Assembly (NCBI GenBank): GCA_016110215.1
Contig: JADWQD010000023.1
Coordinates: 267,048-331,047 of the forward strand
DNA length: 64,000 nucleotides
Origin: Capronia americana
Taxonomy: Eukaryota; Ascomycota; Eurotiomycetes; Chaetothyriales; Herpotrichiellaceae
Direction of reading: 5' to 3'
The notes beneath the pieces were generated by a model. The model was not told where the DNA came from and did not search any database. It worked only from the letters and a program-made list of their open reading frames with translations. Shown here one piece after another: positions 10,465-22,997 of the stretch (within the stretch, counting starts at the first letter, position 1; each line of letters starts with the position of its first letter). The translations under genes were made by a program, and so were the position numbers.

Positions 10465-10658
10465 GCGCTACGATCGCGATTCGAGATTAGTCAAGCGAGA
10501 GAATGCATCTTACTTCCCCGCAGCTAGAGGGTAACGAGAGTGTGACGGCGTAGTGACATGGCATCCATTGCAAGCCACCACATTTTCACCATGCGCGGTC
10601 ATATAAGGACAGGTAGAGTAGATACCTTCATCCAGGCTCGCCTATCCAGATAATTGTT
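10465..10658. promoter_or_regulatory. Shared bidirectional promoter of the small gene and the transporter
   Basis: Only 194 bp separate the two divergent start codons, so both genes probably share this promoter. On the plus strand TATAAGG at about 10602-10608 lies some 55 bp before the transporter ATG and is a candidate TATA element. A tract with CCATTGCAAG occurs near 10564. Binding sites of a particular regulator could not be assigned. Confidence 0.4.
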
Positions 10659-12363
10659 ATGCTCAGCACCATAACGAATTCGATAAGCAGAATGGTTTTG
10701 CTCAAAATGCAACGTACATCGTGCGTACCATGGGCCAGAGTATCCTTGATTTCCGCTAACCAGACAAACAGGCCCATGTGTCAATCCGCTATCGTCTCGG
10801 TCGTCGTGTTTTGCTGTGTAGGCCTCACAGCCGCAGTCTCTGGGCTGGGTGCCGGAGGCAGTCACCCTGGAAACATACCCGTTGTTGACCGAGTCAATGC
10901 GATTCTTTGTGCCTGCATGGTTCTCTCGGGTCTCGTGTCGGGAAGCTTCATCAACAAACTGGGACCCAGGCCGTGTCTAGTCTTTGCCGCAGCGGGATAT
11001 CCCATCTACACAGGAGGGCTCTGGTGGCTTGATTCAGGCCGTGCCGTGGGATTCACCTACTTCTGCGGTGCCTTCCACGGCATCACGGCCGGCCTATTTT
11101 ATTCCACTGCAAGTATGAGCATCTCTTTCCCATGCCTCAACCGAGATCAAGTGGGAGGATTAGACCTTTGGGGATCATCCTGACATGCAATAGCATATAT
11201 CGTCGGCTGCTACTCGACCGAACAGGTGAGAGGAGCATACGTCTCCTCTATCTGGGTTGCCTTTGCGCTTGGGTCTGCCATCGGCTCAGGTACGAGTGGC
11301 GCAGACAGCTTCCATGGGCCGCCTCACTAATCTGATGCAACTTTTGGCAGCAACCGTCCTGGCGATTACTACCTATTCTGGCATGTCAAGGAGCCACGTG
11401 CCGCCTGCCGTTTACATCACGGTCATTGGTATCCAATCTTTTGGCGCTTTGGTTGCCTCCTTTTTGAGCGACCCGTCCACAATTCGACGTGATGACGGAC
11501 GTGCCATCGCCTATTTTCCAACACATTCTTGGATCGAGGAACTGAGATTCATATTCCGGAATGCGATGACAGTTAAGACACTGATTCCGGCCTTGGCATT
11601 TGCTGTTTGTCAAGTTCCAAATGGATTCTTTGCCTCTATCAATGCATTTTATTTCAACGCCCGCACGAGAGCCCTCAACAGCGTAGGATATTGGTCGGCC
11701 ACGGCGATTGGGTCCTTGATCGCTGGCGTATGTTGTGACTGTCGTCGACTTGGACATCGACGCCGACGCGGGATTCTGGTTGGTGCCGTTATTATCCTAG
11801 CCATCTCCAGCATTTGGTCGGGCGTACTGTTTTTCCTGATCAAGTACAACGTCGACCGCTATGGATCTCCTCCTCACGTGGACTGGACAGATCAACCACT
11901 CTCGATATCCGTCACGCCTCTCGTCATTCTGACTCTCTCTGGTCTTGTGCCCGGTGCCATAACTGCATACGTTCAGTGGCTCGCATCATCGTACTCCAAC
12001 AATCCAGTCGTTGTGGCTCGGCTGATGGGCTATGTCGAAGCTCTTCGAGGATTGGGTCAGGCTATTATGTATGCCTTAGACTCTCATAAGGTGGCATATC
12101 GGACGGAAGGCATCTTCCTATTATCCTGGTTAATGCCCGCGGCGGCGTCTTGCGTCGTTGCTGTGGCGCTCTACACTAGCGATACGGAATATGGAAATGA
12201 GAGTGCTGTGATCATCCCAGAGATTTTTCATCGCCAGAGGAGCATTTTTAAAAGGAACCAACCGGCTACAGAGGGAGATAGAGCTAATGTGGAGGATAGA
12301 GAGAAGAAAGTACCTGTTTATAGTGTTACTCCTAACGTAAACGGGGCTATTAATGAGTGTTAA
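10659..12363 (+). CDS. UNC93-like major facilitator superfamily membrane transporter (four exons)
   Basis: Exons are 10659-10720, 10772-11112, 11194-11289 and 11351-12363, giving 503 residues, the usual length for fungal UNC93-like (DUF895) proteins. Introns are 51, 81 and 61 nt: GTGCGT with CTAAC and CAG; GTATGA with CTGAC and TAG; GTACGA with CTAAT and CAG. Splicing gives the family pattern: RTSPMCQSAIVSVVV leading into helix 1, GLGAGGSHP, GSFINKLGPRPC, GYPIYTGGLWW, and STATYIVGCYSTEQVRGAYV. About ten to twelve hydrophobic segments are visible, with a long hydrophilic C-terminal tail after about residue 460. The start could also be the ATG at 10692 or 10707. Family members are polytopic proteins, often of unknown substrate; plasma membrane or vacuole is inferred. 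Its stop codon abuts the RIP-mutated block. Confidence 0.85.
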
Positions 12364-12456
12364 AGAATAATATTACTATAAGAGGATATTTATATAACTA
12401 TCTACTCTCAATATACTAACTTTAATTCTCCTCTCTATCTTAGGATAGATATTATA

Positions 12457-12570
12457 TATAACGGCGCGATATACTAATAGAAAGAGGTAGGGTAAACACT
12501 ATATAAAGGTATAGATTACTTAATATAAAGAGACTAAACTAGAGAGAGAAGAAAAGATATCTAAATATTA
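12457..12570. repeat. LTR fragment related to the gypsy element at 30.4-36.5 kb
   Basis: It begins TATAACGG, as do both LTRs at 30415 and 36184. It shares AAAGAGACTAAACTAGAGAG at about the same distance from the start, then diverges after about 115 bp. No matching LTR end or second LTR was found, so it is a truncated or solo LTR of a related family, 93 bp past the transporter stop codon. Confidence 0.6.
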
Positions 12571-12739
12571 TAAATCGCTCTATATAAGGTGAGTCTATAC
12601 TTTAAGGGTTCTCTTACTAGGGGAGTAGTATAGATACTAGCTAAAGATAAAGATATATAGTTACTTATAAAGATATAATAGTAGAATAATACTCCTTTAT
12701 CCTAAAGATAAGGATTAAAGTATAAATTAGATTAACTAT

Positions 12740-12767
12740 AAGGGTTCTCCTTAAAGGAGGAACCCTT
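12740..12767. repeat. Short hairpin
   Basis: The arms AAGGGTTCTCCTT and AAGGAGGAACCCTT face each other with one unpaired base. It lies in decayed sequence after the LTR fragment. It could be part of that LTR; a transcription terminator role is not supported. Confidence 0.4.
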
Positions 12768-12844
12768 CTATATATATAGTCCTAACCTTATATTATTTAG
12801 GTATTTAATATAGATACCTAATCTAAATAGGCTTAGTACCGTCC

Positions 12845-13145
12845 TAATTAGGAAGTTAAAATTTTAATTAGGATTCTACTATTAAATTAGAATTCCACTA
12901 TTAAATTAGAATTCTACTATTAAATTTATAATATATTAGTAATATATAATATTAAATTAGGATTCTACTATTAAATTAGGATTCTACTATTAAATTAGGA
13001 TTCTACTATTAAATTAGGATTCTACTATTAAATTTATAATATATTAGTAATATATAATATCTAATTAAGATTCTATTATTAAATTAGGATTTTACTATTA
13101 AATTTATAATATATTAGTAATATATAATATTTAATTAAGATTCTA
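12845..13145. repeat. 19-bp minisatellite with an interspersed 31-bp block
   Basis: The unit ATTAGGATTCTACTATTAA is repeated about ten times with few changes. Three copies of a second block (containing TATAATATATTAGTAATATA) are placed between groups of units, giving a higher-order pattern. There are no flanking cas-like genes and the spacers are identical, so it is not CRISPR. Confidence 0.75.
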
Positions 13146-13394
13146 TACTATTATAATAGAGGTAATAAAGTTTTTATATTTCTTATTAGTTATATATAAC
13201 CGTATAAATTATATAGGCGTTCTTATTAGTTACGGCCTTAGCGCTAACTATTATACCTTTAGTATATATTACTAGTAGACTTACTTATATTTAATATATA
13301 TATATAATACTAGGTAATATAGTAATAAGTTTCCTATCTTAAGAGACCCCTTTCTTTAAGTAACGTATTACTTAGGCTGAAGTGCTATCTATTA
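13146..13394. other. Decayed AT-rich spacer
   Basis: The sequence is RIP-like with no recognisable frame, repeat or motif. It joins the minisatellite to the less mutated island. Confidence 0.4.
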
Positions 13395-13640
13395 TAAATA
13401 TAGTTGTGTATCTTGGATTAAAGGCAATGCCCGCCGCCGTATAATCCTCTACCTAACGGCTCTAAAGCCGCGCCCTAGTTTATTGGTGCCTCCAACAAGA
13501 ACGTTCATCGGAATATTGGGAACTATATTGAGATAGGTATATTTACAAGCGGCGGAGCGACTAGACGGAACGACGATTAAACCAACAAAACCGAGCAACT
13601 GAAACAACACAATGAAAGGCCTACAACGTTACGACGATAT
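13395..13640. other. Little-mutated island within the RIP block
   Basis: CpA and TpG dinucleotides are present at ordinary frequency here (for example CCAACAAGAACG and GAGCAACTGAAACAACACAA), unlike the sequence on both sides. The island contains an ATG at 13612 that begins the decayed frame listed next. It may be the 5' leader of a mobile element or a single-copy stretch that escaped mutation. Confidence 0.55.
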
Positions 13641-14095
13641 AAATTAACTGGACTTAACTAAGGACGCTTAACTGCTAGAGTAGCTTACTTACCTACCGAC
13701 CGAACGAGGACCGATAGAACTAACTAATTAACTATTTACCGACTAAATACCGACTGACTAGACGAAGCTGGCTATATATATAGGACCGCTATACGGGGGA
13801 GCTATTTAGATTACTGGCTAAGTAAGTTCATCCCGCTGTATAGGGCGTAGATTATAACTATATTAACTATTTATAGAAACCGCTACTCGAGGTATTTAAT
13901 AGAGGTCTTAGCTATATATATTTACTACTATTATATAGGGTAGACACTAATAACTAAATAACTAATTAGAAAGACTTAAGGTTAATAATTAATACTTAAG
14001 GAGGGGGAATACCGCTAACCTTAAAGTTTCCTAACCTTAGGAATAGGGGGAAGGCCCTATATCGGCGCCCTACCTTAGAGATAACTAGCTATAAT
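13612..14095 (+). pseudogene. Decayed reading frame starting at the island
   Basis: From the ATG at 13612 the frame reads MKGLQRYDDIN and continues with protein-like text. It is interrupted only by TAA and TAG, as expected from mutated glutamine or tryptophan codons. Segments such as LTYLPTERGPIEL and KLAIYIGPLYGGAI remain readable. The IYIG patch faintly recalls GIY-YIG nucleases, but the required spacing and partner residues could not be confirmed. The function is not assigned. Confidence 0.4.
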
Positions 14096-16420
14096 ACCTT
14101 AACTAGATTTAGTAAAGGAGATTAACTATTTACTTTAACTAAGATTACTAAGGATATATTAATAAGAAGACTAGAAATTAACTATAGATAATTAAGAGAA
14201 ACTAGAACTATTAATTATTAATAATTCTATATATTATATATAAATATAAATATAAATATATAAAAACCTAAAAATAACTAGATTCTAGACTATTTACTAG
14301 AGAAGAAATATTTATTTTATTTTATTTATTTATTTAGTTAATTAACTAATTAAAGAAGATAAGATATCTTTAAATAAATAAAGAAAGATAATACCGTTAT
14401 AATTATTATTATCTTTAGTAATATTTAATATAATACCTAAGATAATAGCGACGCCTACTCTCTTTATAATAATATTAGTAAAAGAAATATCCTAGAGCTT
14501 AAATAGAAGTAATAATTTTCTATTCTTTAATAGAATAAATATAATCTTCTTCTTTAAGGAGTTTAAAGAGCTATATAGATATAACTAAATAATAAATAAT
14601 AAGAAGTATATTTAAAGGTCTATCCACTTTATATTAAAAAAAGAGAAAGAATACTATAAAGAGCTTATAAAGTATAATAAAATAGACTAAAAGTAGTTTA
14701 AGAAATAAGTTTTAAAAAAGTATAAGGATTATAATAAGACTTAATAAATAATAAATATATACTATCTTTAAATACTTATAAGATATTATTATAAGAAATC
14801 TTAAAATTTAAATCTATATCTTTATTAGTTTTATAAAGCTATAACTTATTTAATTAGTAATAAGTTTAAAATAGACTATATATACTATTATCTCTTTCTC
14901 TTTAAATTACTATAAATATATATAAATAAAATTTATAAAAAGAAAGAATTATTAAACTATAAACTAAAGAACTTAAACTTTAATAAATATTAGAAACTAG
15001 TAAAGAGCTTATAAGATATTAATAATAAAACTAATAAATTTACTTAAAGAGTATTTAATAAGAAGTTTTAAGAGCTTATATATAAGAAGAAAACTTACTT
15101 ATCTATATATTATAAAGAGAAGGCTTAAGAGGCTAAATATTATAAAGATTAAATAAATAATATAGTAAAGGCTAGTATAAAGGTCTTACTACTAGTAAAT
15201 AGACTTTTAACTTTTATTATTATTAAGATACTAGTAAAGGAACTAACCTAACTAATAAGTATAATAGCGCTACTAATTTAATCCTAAGAAGTAATTACTC
15301 TTAAATTTATAATATAACTAGTAGAAGCTCTAAAGATAGTGCCTTAAGAAGCTATTTAGCTATAAAATTAACTATAGTAAGACTATATAGTATACTTTTT
15401 AAGAAACTTATAGTATACTACTAAGGGGTAATTAAGTCGGCGCGACTTAACCTTAAGTATAACTAGTAGACTTTATTTTCTTTATAACTAACTAGGCTAC
15501 TTAATATATAAAGATCTTTAGTAGATATACTAGAAGAGTACTAAAGTATTATATCTTAAGTAAGACTATTATATTATACTTAAAAAGTTTTATAAGCTAG
15601 ATTAACTAGTATTAGTATTAATAATTCTAATAAAGGAAATAAGGAATAAATATCTTAAATAGATTACTAGAGAGATTAATAAATATTCTAGTATTTAATC
15701 TAGGTAATTATATAAGATAAAAGATCCTAATTCTAAATCGCTATTAGCCTAATTAAATTTAATTAAAGTAATTAGCTTAAATCTAGATTTTAATATCTTA
15801 AATAATTTAAAAGATAATTTTTTTATTTTAGTATTAGTAGAATTAAAAGAAATTTATATTAATATACCCTAACTAAATACCTAAGTAAATACTTTTAATA
15901 AATAATCTATACTATAATAAGGTAGCTATATATAAATAAAGTACCCTAAAATAAAAGTATATAAGTTTATTATTAATAGTTAGTACTATTATATAATATA
16001 TTAATAGTATCTATAAGGAGAGATTATTTATAATAATATTATTAATAATATTTCTTTAATTAAATAACTAACTAATTAGAGGCCGCTAAATATCTCTATA
16101 TAGAATATATAAAAGAATAGATTATATAACTAGACTAAAGATACTAAGATAGGTAATATATCTATATATCTATAGTAGATACTTATATATCTATAGATAG
16201 AAAAGAAGCCTTAGTATAGATCACCTAAACTTATTCCGCTTTATAAAGCTCTTTTATAAGATTTAAATATTACTAAAAAGATTATAAATTAGCTATTAAA
16301 TTAAGAAGTAGCGGTCTATATAGAAGACTTATTATTAATAAAAGAAGTTTAAGATAAATAATTCTCTTAAAAGTATTAATACTATAATAAAGGTAAATAA
16401 AAGCTAATTTATTAAGTATA
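14096..16420 (+). pseudogene. Decayed coding-like sequence, truncated by unit A
   Basis: The plus strand shows lysine-rich, coding-like purine-rich text (roughly 14,540-15,420), with frequent TAA and TAG but no other stop type dominating. It stops being recognisable where unit A begins at 16421. No domain was identified. It is probably the remains of one or more mobile elements. Confidence 0.35.
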
Positions 16421-16611
16421 TCTATACTATAAACTAAGCTTAGGTTTAGAGTAAAATAATAGAGATAATATAATAAGATTAGTACTATTAGATAGAGCTC
16501 GTCTAGACGGTTCGAATAATATAACTTTTATTTAATAATACCTTATAATAAGTGTAGTAGTCGTCGCTAAAGATATAGTTATTATAGTAGTATATAGTAA
16601 GTTAGCCGAGG

Positions 16612-16830
16612 GCCGCTAAGAGCGTGATAATTTAGAACCCGATTCGGCATCGCGCGCTAAGAGCGTAATAATTCCTAACCGATCCGGTATCGCGCGCCAA
16701 GAGCGTGATAATTCCACCTATAGCCTTACACCCTGACCTACTATAACGCAGCCTTACACCCATTACGCCGCAGCCTCTTACACCTATTACGCTGTAGCCT
16801 CTTACACCCACTACGCCGCAGCCTCTTATA
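16612..16830. repeat. Two short tandem arrays near the start of unit A
   Basis: A unit of about 40 bp (containing GCTAAGAGCGTAATAATT) is repeated three times, followed by about four copies of a 24-bp unit (CTTACACCCATTACGCCGCA plus GCCT). In unit B (about 25492-25645) the first array has four copies; in unit C (about 37525-37635) it has three. Copies in C have lost their CpG as well as CpA. Confidence 0.65.
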
Positions 16831-17299
16831 AAGTATACTATAATATAGGCCTATACCCTACTATAACTTAGTATTTATAGCCCACTTTTATAACGCTCCG
16901 CCGATAGTAATCTTATAACTAAGTTTAATATAAATACTTATTTATATCTTTAATATATATAATATAGAGATAAATAATCTTTTAAATTATTTATCTTTTA
17001 AGTTATATATACCTATTTATCGCTTAATTTTAACCTTCCCCTTTATTATATCTTACTCTCCCCCGTCTAGTATATATAAATAATACGAAATTTTATTTAC
17101 TTTAATCTATAGTAACGCTCTTTCTACTTGTATAACCACGCGTTTAAAGTACTAGTCTTGCCCCCCTTCGCAGCCGCTCTATCTAACCGGTAGCAGATAG
17201 TAGAGAATAGAGTAGAGACTCTTAGCTACGGCGATGAATATATAGCCGCGGAAGTAGTAGACTTATATATTAGCTAGGAGAGCGCTAAATATAACCCTA

Positions 17300-17357
17300 G
17301 TGAGTATTTAATATATTATATATAAATAAATATTTATTCTAATATACTCTTATCTAG
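17300..17357 (+). other. Fossil intron cassette with AT palindrome (example 1)
   Basis: It is 58 nt: donor GTGAGT, a palindromic core AAATAAATATTTATT, branch-like CTAAT and acceptor TCTAG. It separates coding-like stretches in unit A. Confidence 0.45.
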
Positions 17358-17499
17358 CTAATATAAGTAACAATAACCGCGAGAGTCCTACTAAATAAAA
17401 CACTACTCTCGGCGGCACTATATAACCTTTCTATATTCCCCGGGAACCCTATATTTTCCTAAACCCGGAATACTTATATACCTAGGCACTAGCTAATCT

Positions 17500-18900
17500 A
17501 GTTACGACACTAACCCGGAGAAAAAGATATATATTTATAGTGGGCGATAGAACCACTACTATTAATATTAGATTAAATATTCGCCTCTTTATTATATATA
17601 TATCTAAATATACCGTCCCGAAAGTCGTTAAGCTATAGATCCTATAGGAAGTGTAGGAACGCGGGTATAACGAATTTATTATCGGCTATTTACGAGTTCA
17701 CTTAAATAAGCTGTAACTAATAAACTCTATCCTTACGACCGATAGAGTGCCTCTACGCGAGTTTACGCCTCCAAACCTATATAGCTACATCTATAAAGAG
17801 TTCAACTATAATTCTAAATAGCGGTTCGGCTATAGGCGAATATATATAGGTAGAGGTAGCCGTTAAAAACTAAAGTAAGTATAAAGAAATAATATATACC
17901 TCTATAAGGTAATAAACTATAATAATCACTAGAGTAGAGGTACTTTATATAGTACTTAATAAAAGGCTATAAATAAATATTTATTATAGTACTAAACTAT
18001 TTTATATACTAGTTAAAGTTACTATTAAATAAATAAACTCTTAAATTATTTATATTACTAGGTATAAATTACTATTTATTAATTAATATAAATATTCCCC
18101 TCTATTATATTCTCTACTTACCTATAAATAATCTAATATCTTATTTATTTTAATAGTAATTAACTCTTTTAATATTAGTAACCGCTATTAAAGTAAAAGC
18201 CTTTTTACCCCCTCCTTATTATTAACTATATTTAACTAAATAGATAATAATAAAGGAAGGTGGAAAGAACCCGACCTAAGGTGTAGAAGGTTTTCTAACG
18301 GAGGTTATAACTTTATTTACTAGTTAGGCGAGCGTCTAATTTAGATCTTATATATAGTATAATATCACCTATAAATAATTATTTATCCTAATATACTCTT
18401 ATTTAGCTGATATAGCCGACGATAATAGTAATAATCCACCTAAGGGCGTAAGCGCTTACTATATTATTATATAACCGTTCTATCTTCACCTATCTCCTTC
18501 TTTACTCAACTTTCCGGAGTTAAATTATATATAGTTCTTAATAAATAGACTTTACTTAAGAGATAATTTAGAACTATATATATTAATATATAATAACCGC
18601 ACTACCACCCTAAAAATACTAAAATATATTTTTCTATTTATAAAGTACCTAGTAAATATACTATTCCCTAAAGCCCTAAAGCTTAAAATCCTCGAAGTAA
18701 TCTAGGTACTTGGATATAATAAATAGGAGGTTAGCCACCTACTAGTTCACCTTAATAAAATCTAACTAGCGGAGCCCGTCCTTCCGATCGACGGATATCC
18801 GTTACGCTAGTTCATCCCTAAGAATATATTTAAAGATTATAATAATTAATCCGAGTAGCGTCTCGGCTATAAAGATATATAAATAGACTAAGCGGTCTAG
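17500..18900 (+). pseudogene. Two paralogous decayed coding blocks in unit A
   Basis: Plus-strand text at about 17,540-17,860 and 18,590-18,900 translates to related sequences. Both have an R-T-T-T start, a helix ending VVKLxIL or ALKLKIL, a V-H-L-N-K segment, then PLR-x-F and R-x-GY. Stops are TAA or TAG only. Each block is followed some 100-150 bp later by an intron-like cassette of the same type (around 17,967 and 19,000). The unit therefore contained a duplicated gene or domain. The family was not recognised. Confidence 0.45.
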
Positions 18901-19136
18901 AGAAACCGGTATAGGGATTAAGGGATTAGATATTTGTCTCTTAGTTAAATAAACAGCGGCGATAAGAGGTACTTTAGGTAGTATATAAGCAGGTTAGGAA
19001 GGGATAAATAAATATTTATTTTAGTACTAGGCTATTTCTATATACTGGTTGAAGTCACCACTACCCTATAGATAGCACTAAATATAAATAATTCTAAATC
19101 CTATTTATACCCCCTCTCCCCCTTAGTAAGTCTTAG

Positions 19137-19292
19137 CGGTGATATAAATAATATACTATACTACTATAAAATTCACTATACTCTTAGCGATAATATTAAT
19201 AATATATTATACTACTATAAAATTCACTATACTCTTAGCGGTAATATTAATAATATACTATACTACTATAAAATTCACTATACTTAAAAGTC
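19137..19292. repeat. 51-bp tandem repeat, three copies in unit A
   Basis: Each copy contains TATACTACTATAAAATTCAC followed by TATACTCTTAGCG or its variant. Unit B (28025-28130) and unit C (40020-40125) have two copies at the same place, so the array varies in length between copies. Confidence 0.7.
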
Positions 19293-20333
19293 TTAGCGGC
19301 GGCCCGTCCTTAAATATTTTATCCCTACTTAATTAAATATAAACTTCTATTCTATTCTCTATCGTCCTATAAATAAGATCTAAAATTATTTATTCTACTT
19401 TACCTAAATAATTAGTAAGCTAAGATTAAATAATTATTTATAATCACCGCTAAATAATACTATTAACTCTCTAGGTAAGTTAAAGCTCTTACTATAGATA
19501 AATAATTATTCGTTCTATATCTTTCCTATTAAGAAAGATTCTACTCTCCTCTATATATTAAAAGAGCTTTAAGGTGAGTATAACTATAGGTATCCTAGCC
19601 TTAGACCCCTATCTAGTATAGTTATACACTTCCCTATAATATAACTGTATAAGGTCTTTAATACTAATCTATAGTGTGCGGCGCACTACTCTTATATTAC
19701 TTTTCCTACTATTAAAACTAAGTATAAATAATTATTTATCTTTACTAAACCCTAAGTATAATTATAGTATAATCCGTCTATAATAACCGCCTAACCTAGC
19801 GTCCATTAAAAAATCCTATAATAAATAATAATCACTAAATAGCCTAACTCGTCTTATAGTATTATACACAGTAATAGCCACGATATTAAGGACCCCGATT
19901 TCATTATACCTAAGGAGTTAAATTAGTAGGGACCAGTAGTAACCTCGCTATAGCTAACCCTAGCGAAATTTATAACTTACTTTAGAGAGAGTAGTGAAGT
20001 ATTATACCTTCCCTCTATATAACTAACCCACTAACTAACCTAGCGAAATATAGGTACCTAGTAATATAGCGCCGCGATAAAAGCGAATTATAGATGACGA
20101 TAAGTTATCGCCGTTATCCTCTCCTCCCGTAGATAACGACGACTAAGGGTTAATATATGAGAATTCCTCTCTAAGTATAGTAATAAAAGATAATAAAAGT
20201 ATAGTAGTAGAAAATAATAAAGGTGGAGAAGTCGACACCGCTAGTAATAGAGAACTTAAGAAAGTTATAAAAGCCCTCGAAATAGATATCGACTTATTAT
20301 TTAATACTATATACTACTATACTCTATTACTTA

Positions 20334-20391
20334 GTAAGTATTTATTTTATTCTAGAGTATAAATAATTATTTATATTAATATTTTATATAG
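20334..20391 (+). other. Fossil intron cassette with AT palindrome (example 2)
   Basis: It is 58 nt: donor GTAAGT, core AAATAATTATTT, branch-like TTAAT and acceptor TATAG. Unit B has a mutated donor (ATAAGT); unit C keeps GTAAGT. Confidence 0.5.
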
Positions 20392-20507
20392 ATATCTAAA
20401 CTTACCTCTTTAAATATAATAATATTAAGTATAGAATTAAACTCTTATTATATATAGCCTACTATATATAGTAAGCCGAAGAGATAATTATAGCTTTATA
20501 TTTTATA

Positions 20508-21093
20508 GATAAAGTTATCTTTAAAGTAAGACTTATAGAAAATATACTAGAGGCTATATTAAGGTTCTTTTCTTATATTTAATAGCGCTAAATAACGCTC
20601 CTAAAAAAGGTCCGCGGTTTATAAGCGATAGAATAAAGCTTCCTAATTATATAGCTAGATCTAAAACTTAAATACTACTATATATTCTTTAAGGTACTAA
20701 AGCTATCGGTGAAGCTAATTAATAATCTCTATACTTAGTACTTAATAGTGAATCCGGCCCTTATTAAAGTATATAACTTAGCTAAATAAGTTACTAAAAC
20801 TAGGATAAAGTAAGACTATCGAAATAAGCTCTTCTCCTTTCTTAAGTTGCGTAATATAGAATTATAAGTGATACGCCTTATTAAGTAAGAGAACGAGTTA
20901 CTTAGCCGCGGCTAGGACGTCCCTTACGGTATTATAGCTATAACCTTAAATAAAGCTATAGTATAGTGTATAGAGAAGACACCTTCTCTACCGGTGATTA
21001 AGCCTAGATCGCCTAATCCTAGAGCCGATAAAACCTCCCCCGAAAAGGTTAAAGCTATCCGGTAAAAAATAGCGAAGTTATATTTATCTATAT
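20508..21093 (+). pseudogene. Decayed exon of unit A
   Basis: This is a continuous plus-strand frame whose stops are all TAA or TAG at plausible glutamine or tryptophan positions. It has lysine- and leucine-rich protein-like text between two intron-like cassettes (20334-20391 and the one around 21,100-21,170). Homologous exons occur in units B and C. No domain was recognised. Confidence 0.45.
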
Positions 21094-22929
21094 AAGTATA
21101 TAAACTAGGTATAGATATAAATCTTTTATATTATAAAAAATAAATAAATATTTATATTAATATATAAAGTAGAAATTATCGCCTTTATATATAGTGTACC
21201 TAATAAAGATAAGATTAAGTTAAAACTCTTATAATTCGCTATATACTACGCGCTATAAGTAGTATATTCTATTATCCTATATTATTTCTTTAATAAAATC
21301 GTCTTTAAGGCTAGGTATATACTTAATAATAAGTCCGATATTCTCCGGGTATACTTTAATCTATAGAAACTTTAAAAAAAAATAAAACTCACCGACCCTA
21401 AAGACCTTAAGGTATTACGCGCTATATATATCGCCTTAGACAATAATACTTCTACAGGATATCGCTTAAAGGTAGTGCGCGGGCTACCCCCGAAATTCGC
21501 CTTAAACCTCCGGCACTAGTGCGGTAATAGCCTTACCGCCACTATAGAGGCTAAAGATCTTATATATATAATTAAAAATATACTAGAAAAAGACGCGGAC
21601 GTTTAGACTAAGAAAGACCTAATTACTTTTATCTCTACTCGCTAATATAAGCTAGGCTTATTATACCTTAAGACTACTATAAATATAGTATTTACTTATA
21701 CTTAGATAAGAGTATATAGTATACTTAGTAATACTATTAAAGAAGCGCTTTAATATATATAGGCTATTAAGGTAGCCTATAGTAGGGACCTATAAACCTT
21801 TTAGTAATAAATAAATAAATATTTATACTAATATATTATAGAACCTAATATTAATAATAACCTAGTATAATATAGGGCCCTCGCTTATCTTATACTTAAC
21901 CTATATAAAGAATACTTAGAGCTAGTACTTAAGGATAAAGAAGTTAGCTAGTAAATCTACTCTAATATATATAAGCGCCTATATTTAAGTTTAGTATTAG
22001 CGAGAGATATTTTAGCCCTCCTTAAACTAATTAATTATATTAAGATACCTTTTATCTATAGTAAGTAATCTAGTATTAGCGCTATATAAATAATTATTTA
22101 TACTAATATATATTAATTAATCTCTACTTAAAAGATAATAAAGATATAACTATTATTTCTATACCTAAGTCTATTATCTTAATAATAAAGAAGATAATTT
22201 AATAAACTAGTATTAAGTTAATAAGATAATACTAATTAATTAACGCGATTATTAAAGAGGACTAAAGTAAGCCTCTAGATATAGAATATAATATTCTTAA
22301 GGTTACTATCTAAATATACTAAATAAATAGCGTCGCTAATCTTAAGCTAATAAATATTATTAACCTTAATCTAACTAATAATATAGTTAATAAAGACTTA
22401 ATACTAATAATAATTTAAGAAAATACTATAGCTATTACCTTAATATAGATACTATATTTTAATACTATATAAACTATAAATTAGCTTTTAGTCTATAAAT
22501 AATTATTTATACCTAACTTCTATATAGATTAATAGTCCGGAAAAGTAGCGGCCCCTTATCTCTTTCTATATCTAGAAACTTAAGAGATCTATAAAGAAGT
22601 AGGTCTTTCGTCTTAATAGTATATATTATATAATAATATCTATATACTAGTTTAATCTCTAGACTAGTATTAAATATATTATTAAAGTAATAAGTAAATA
22701 GGTTAGCGCTAAAATAATTCTATAAGCCTTTACTATTAACTAACTATAGGCTTTATATTAAAAGTATAAGTTTACCCTAGCTAATATACTAAAAGAAGTC
22801 CCTATTCTACTATAGAACCCTACTCTAAAATATAGACTATAGCTTAACTATAGTTTCTATTACTAATAGATATATATAGAAATATATACCTTAAGTAATA
22901 TATTAAGTTTAACTCTAAAGACTATTAAG

Positions 22930-22997
22930 GTAAGTAGCGCGCTATATCTAAATAATAAATAATTATTTATACTAACTTTTAATAAATAATAATATAG
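22930..22997 (+). other. Fossil intron cassette with AT palindrome (example 3)
   Basis: It is 68 nt: donor GTAAGT, core AAATAATTATTT, branch-like ACTAAC and acceptor TATAG. Confidence 0.45.

Noticed and set aside
12845..13145. CRISPR array
   Set aside because: The repeats are directly adjacent with no unique spacers, and the window is eukaryotic.
13730..13830. GIY-YIG nuclease in the decayed frame
   Set aside because: Only an IYIG patch resembles the motif. The second motif and the catalytic arginine and glutamate could not be placed.
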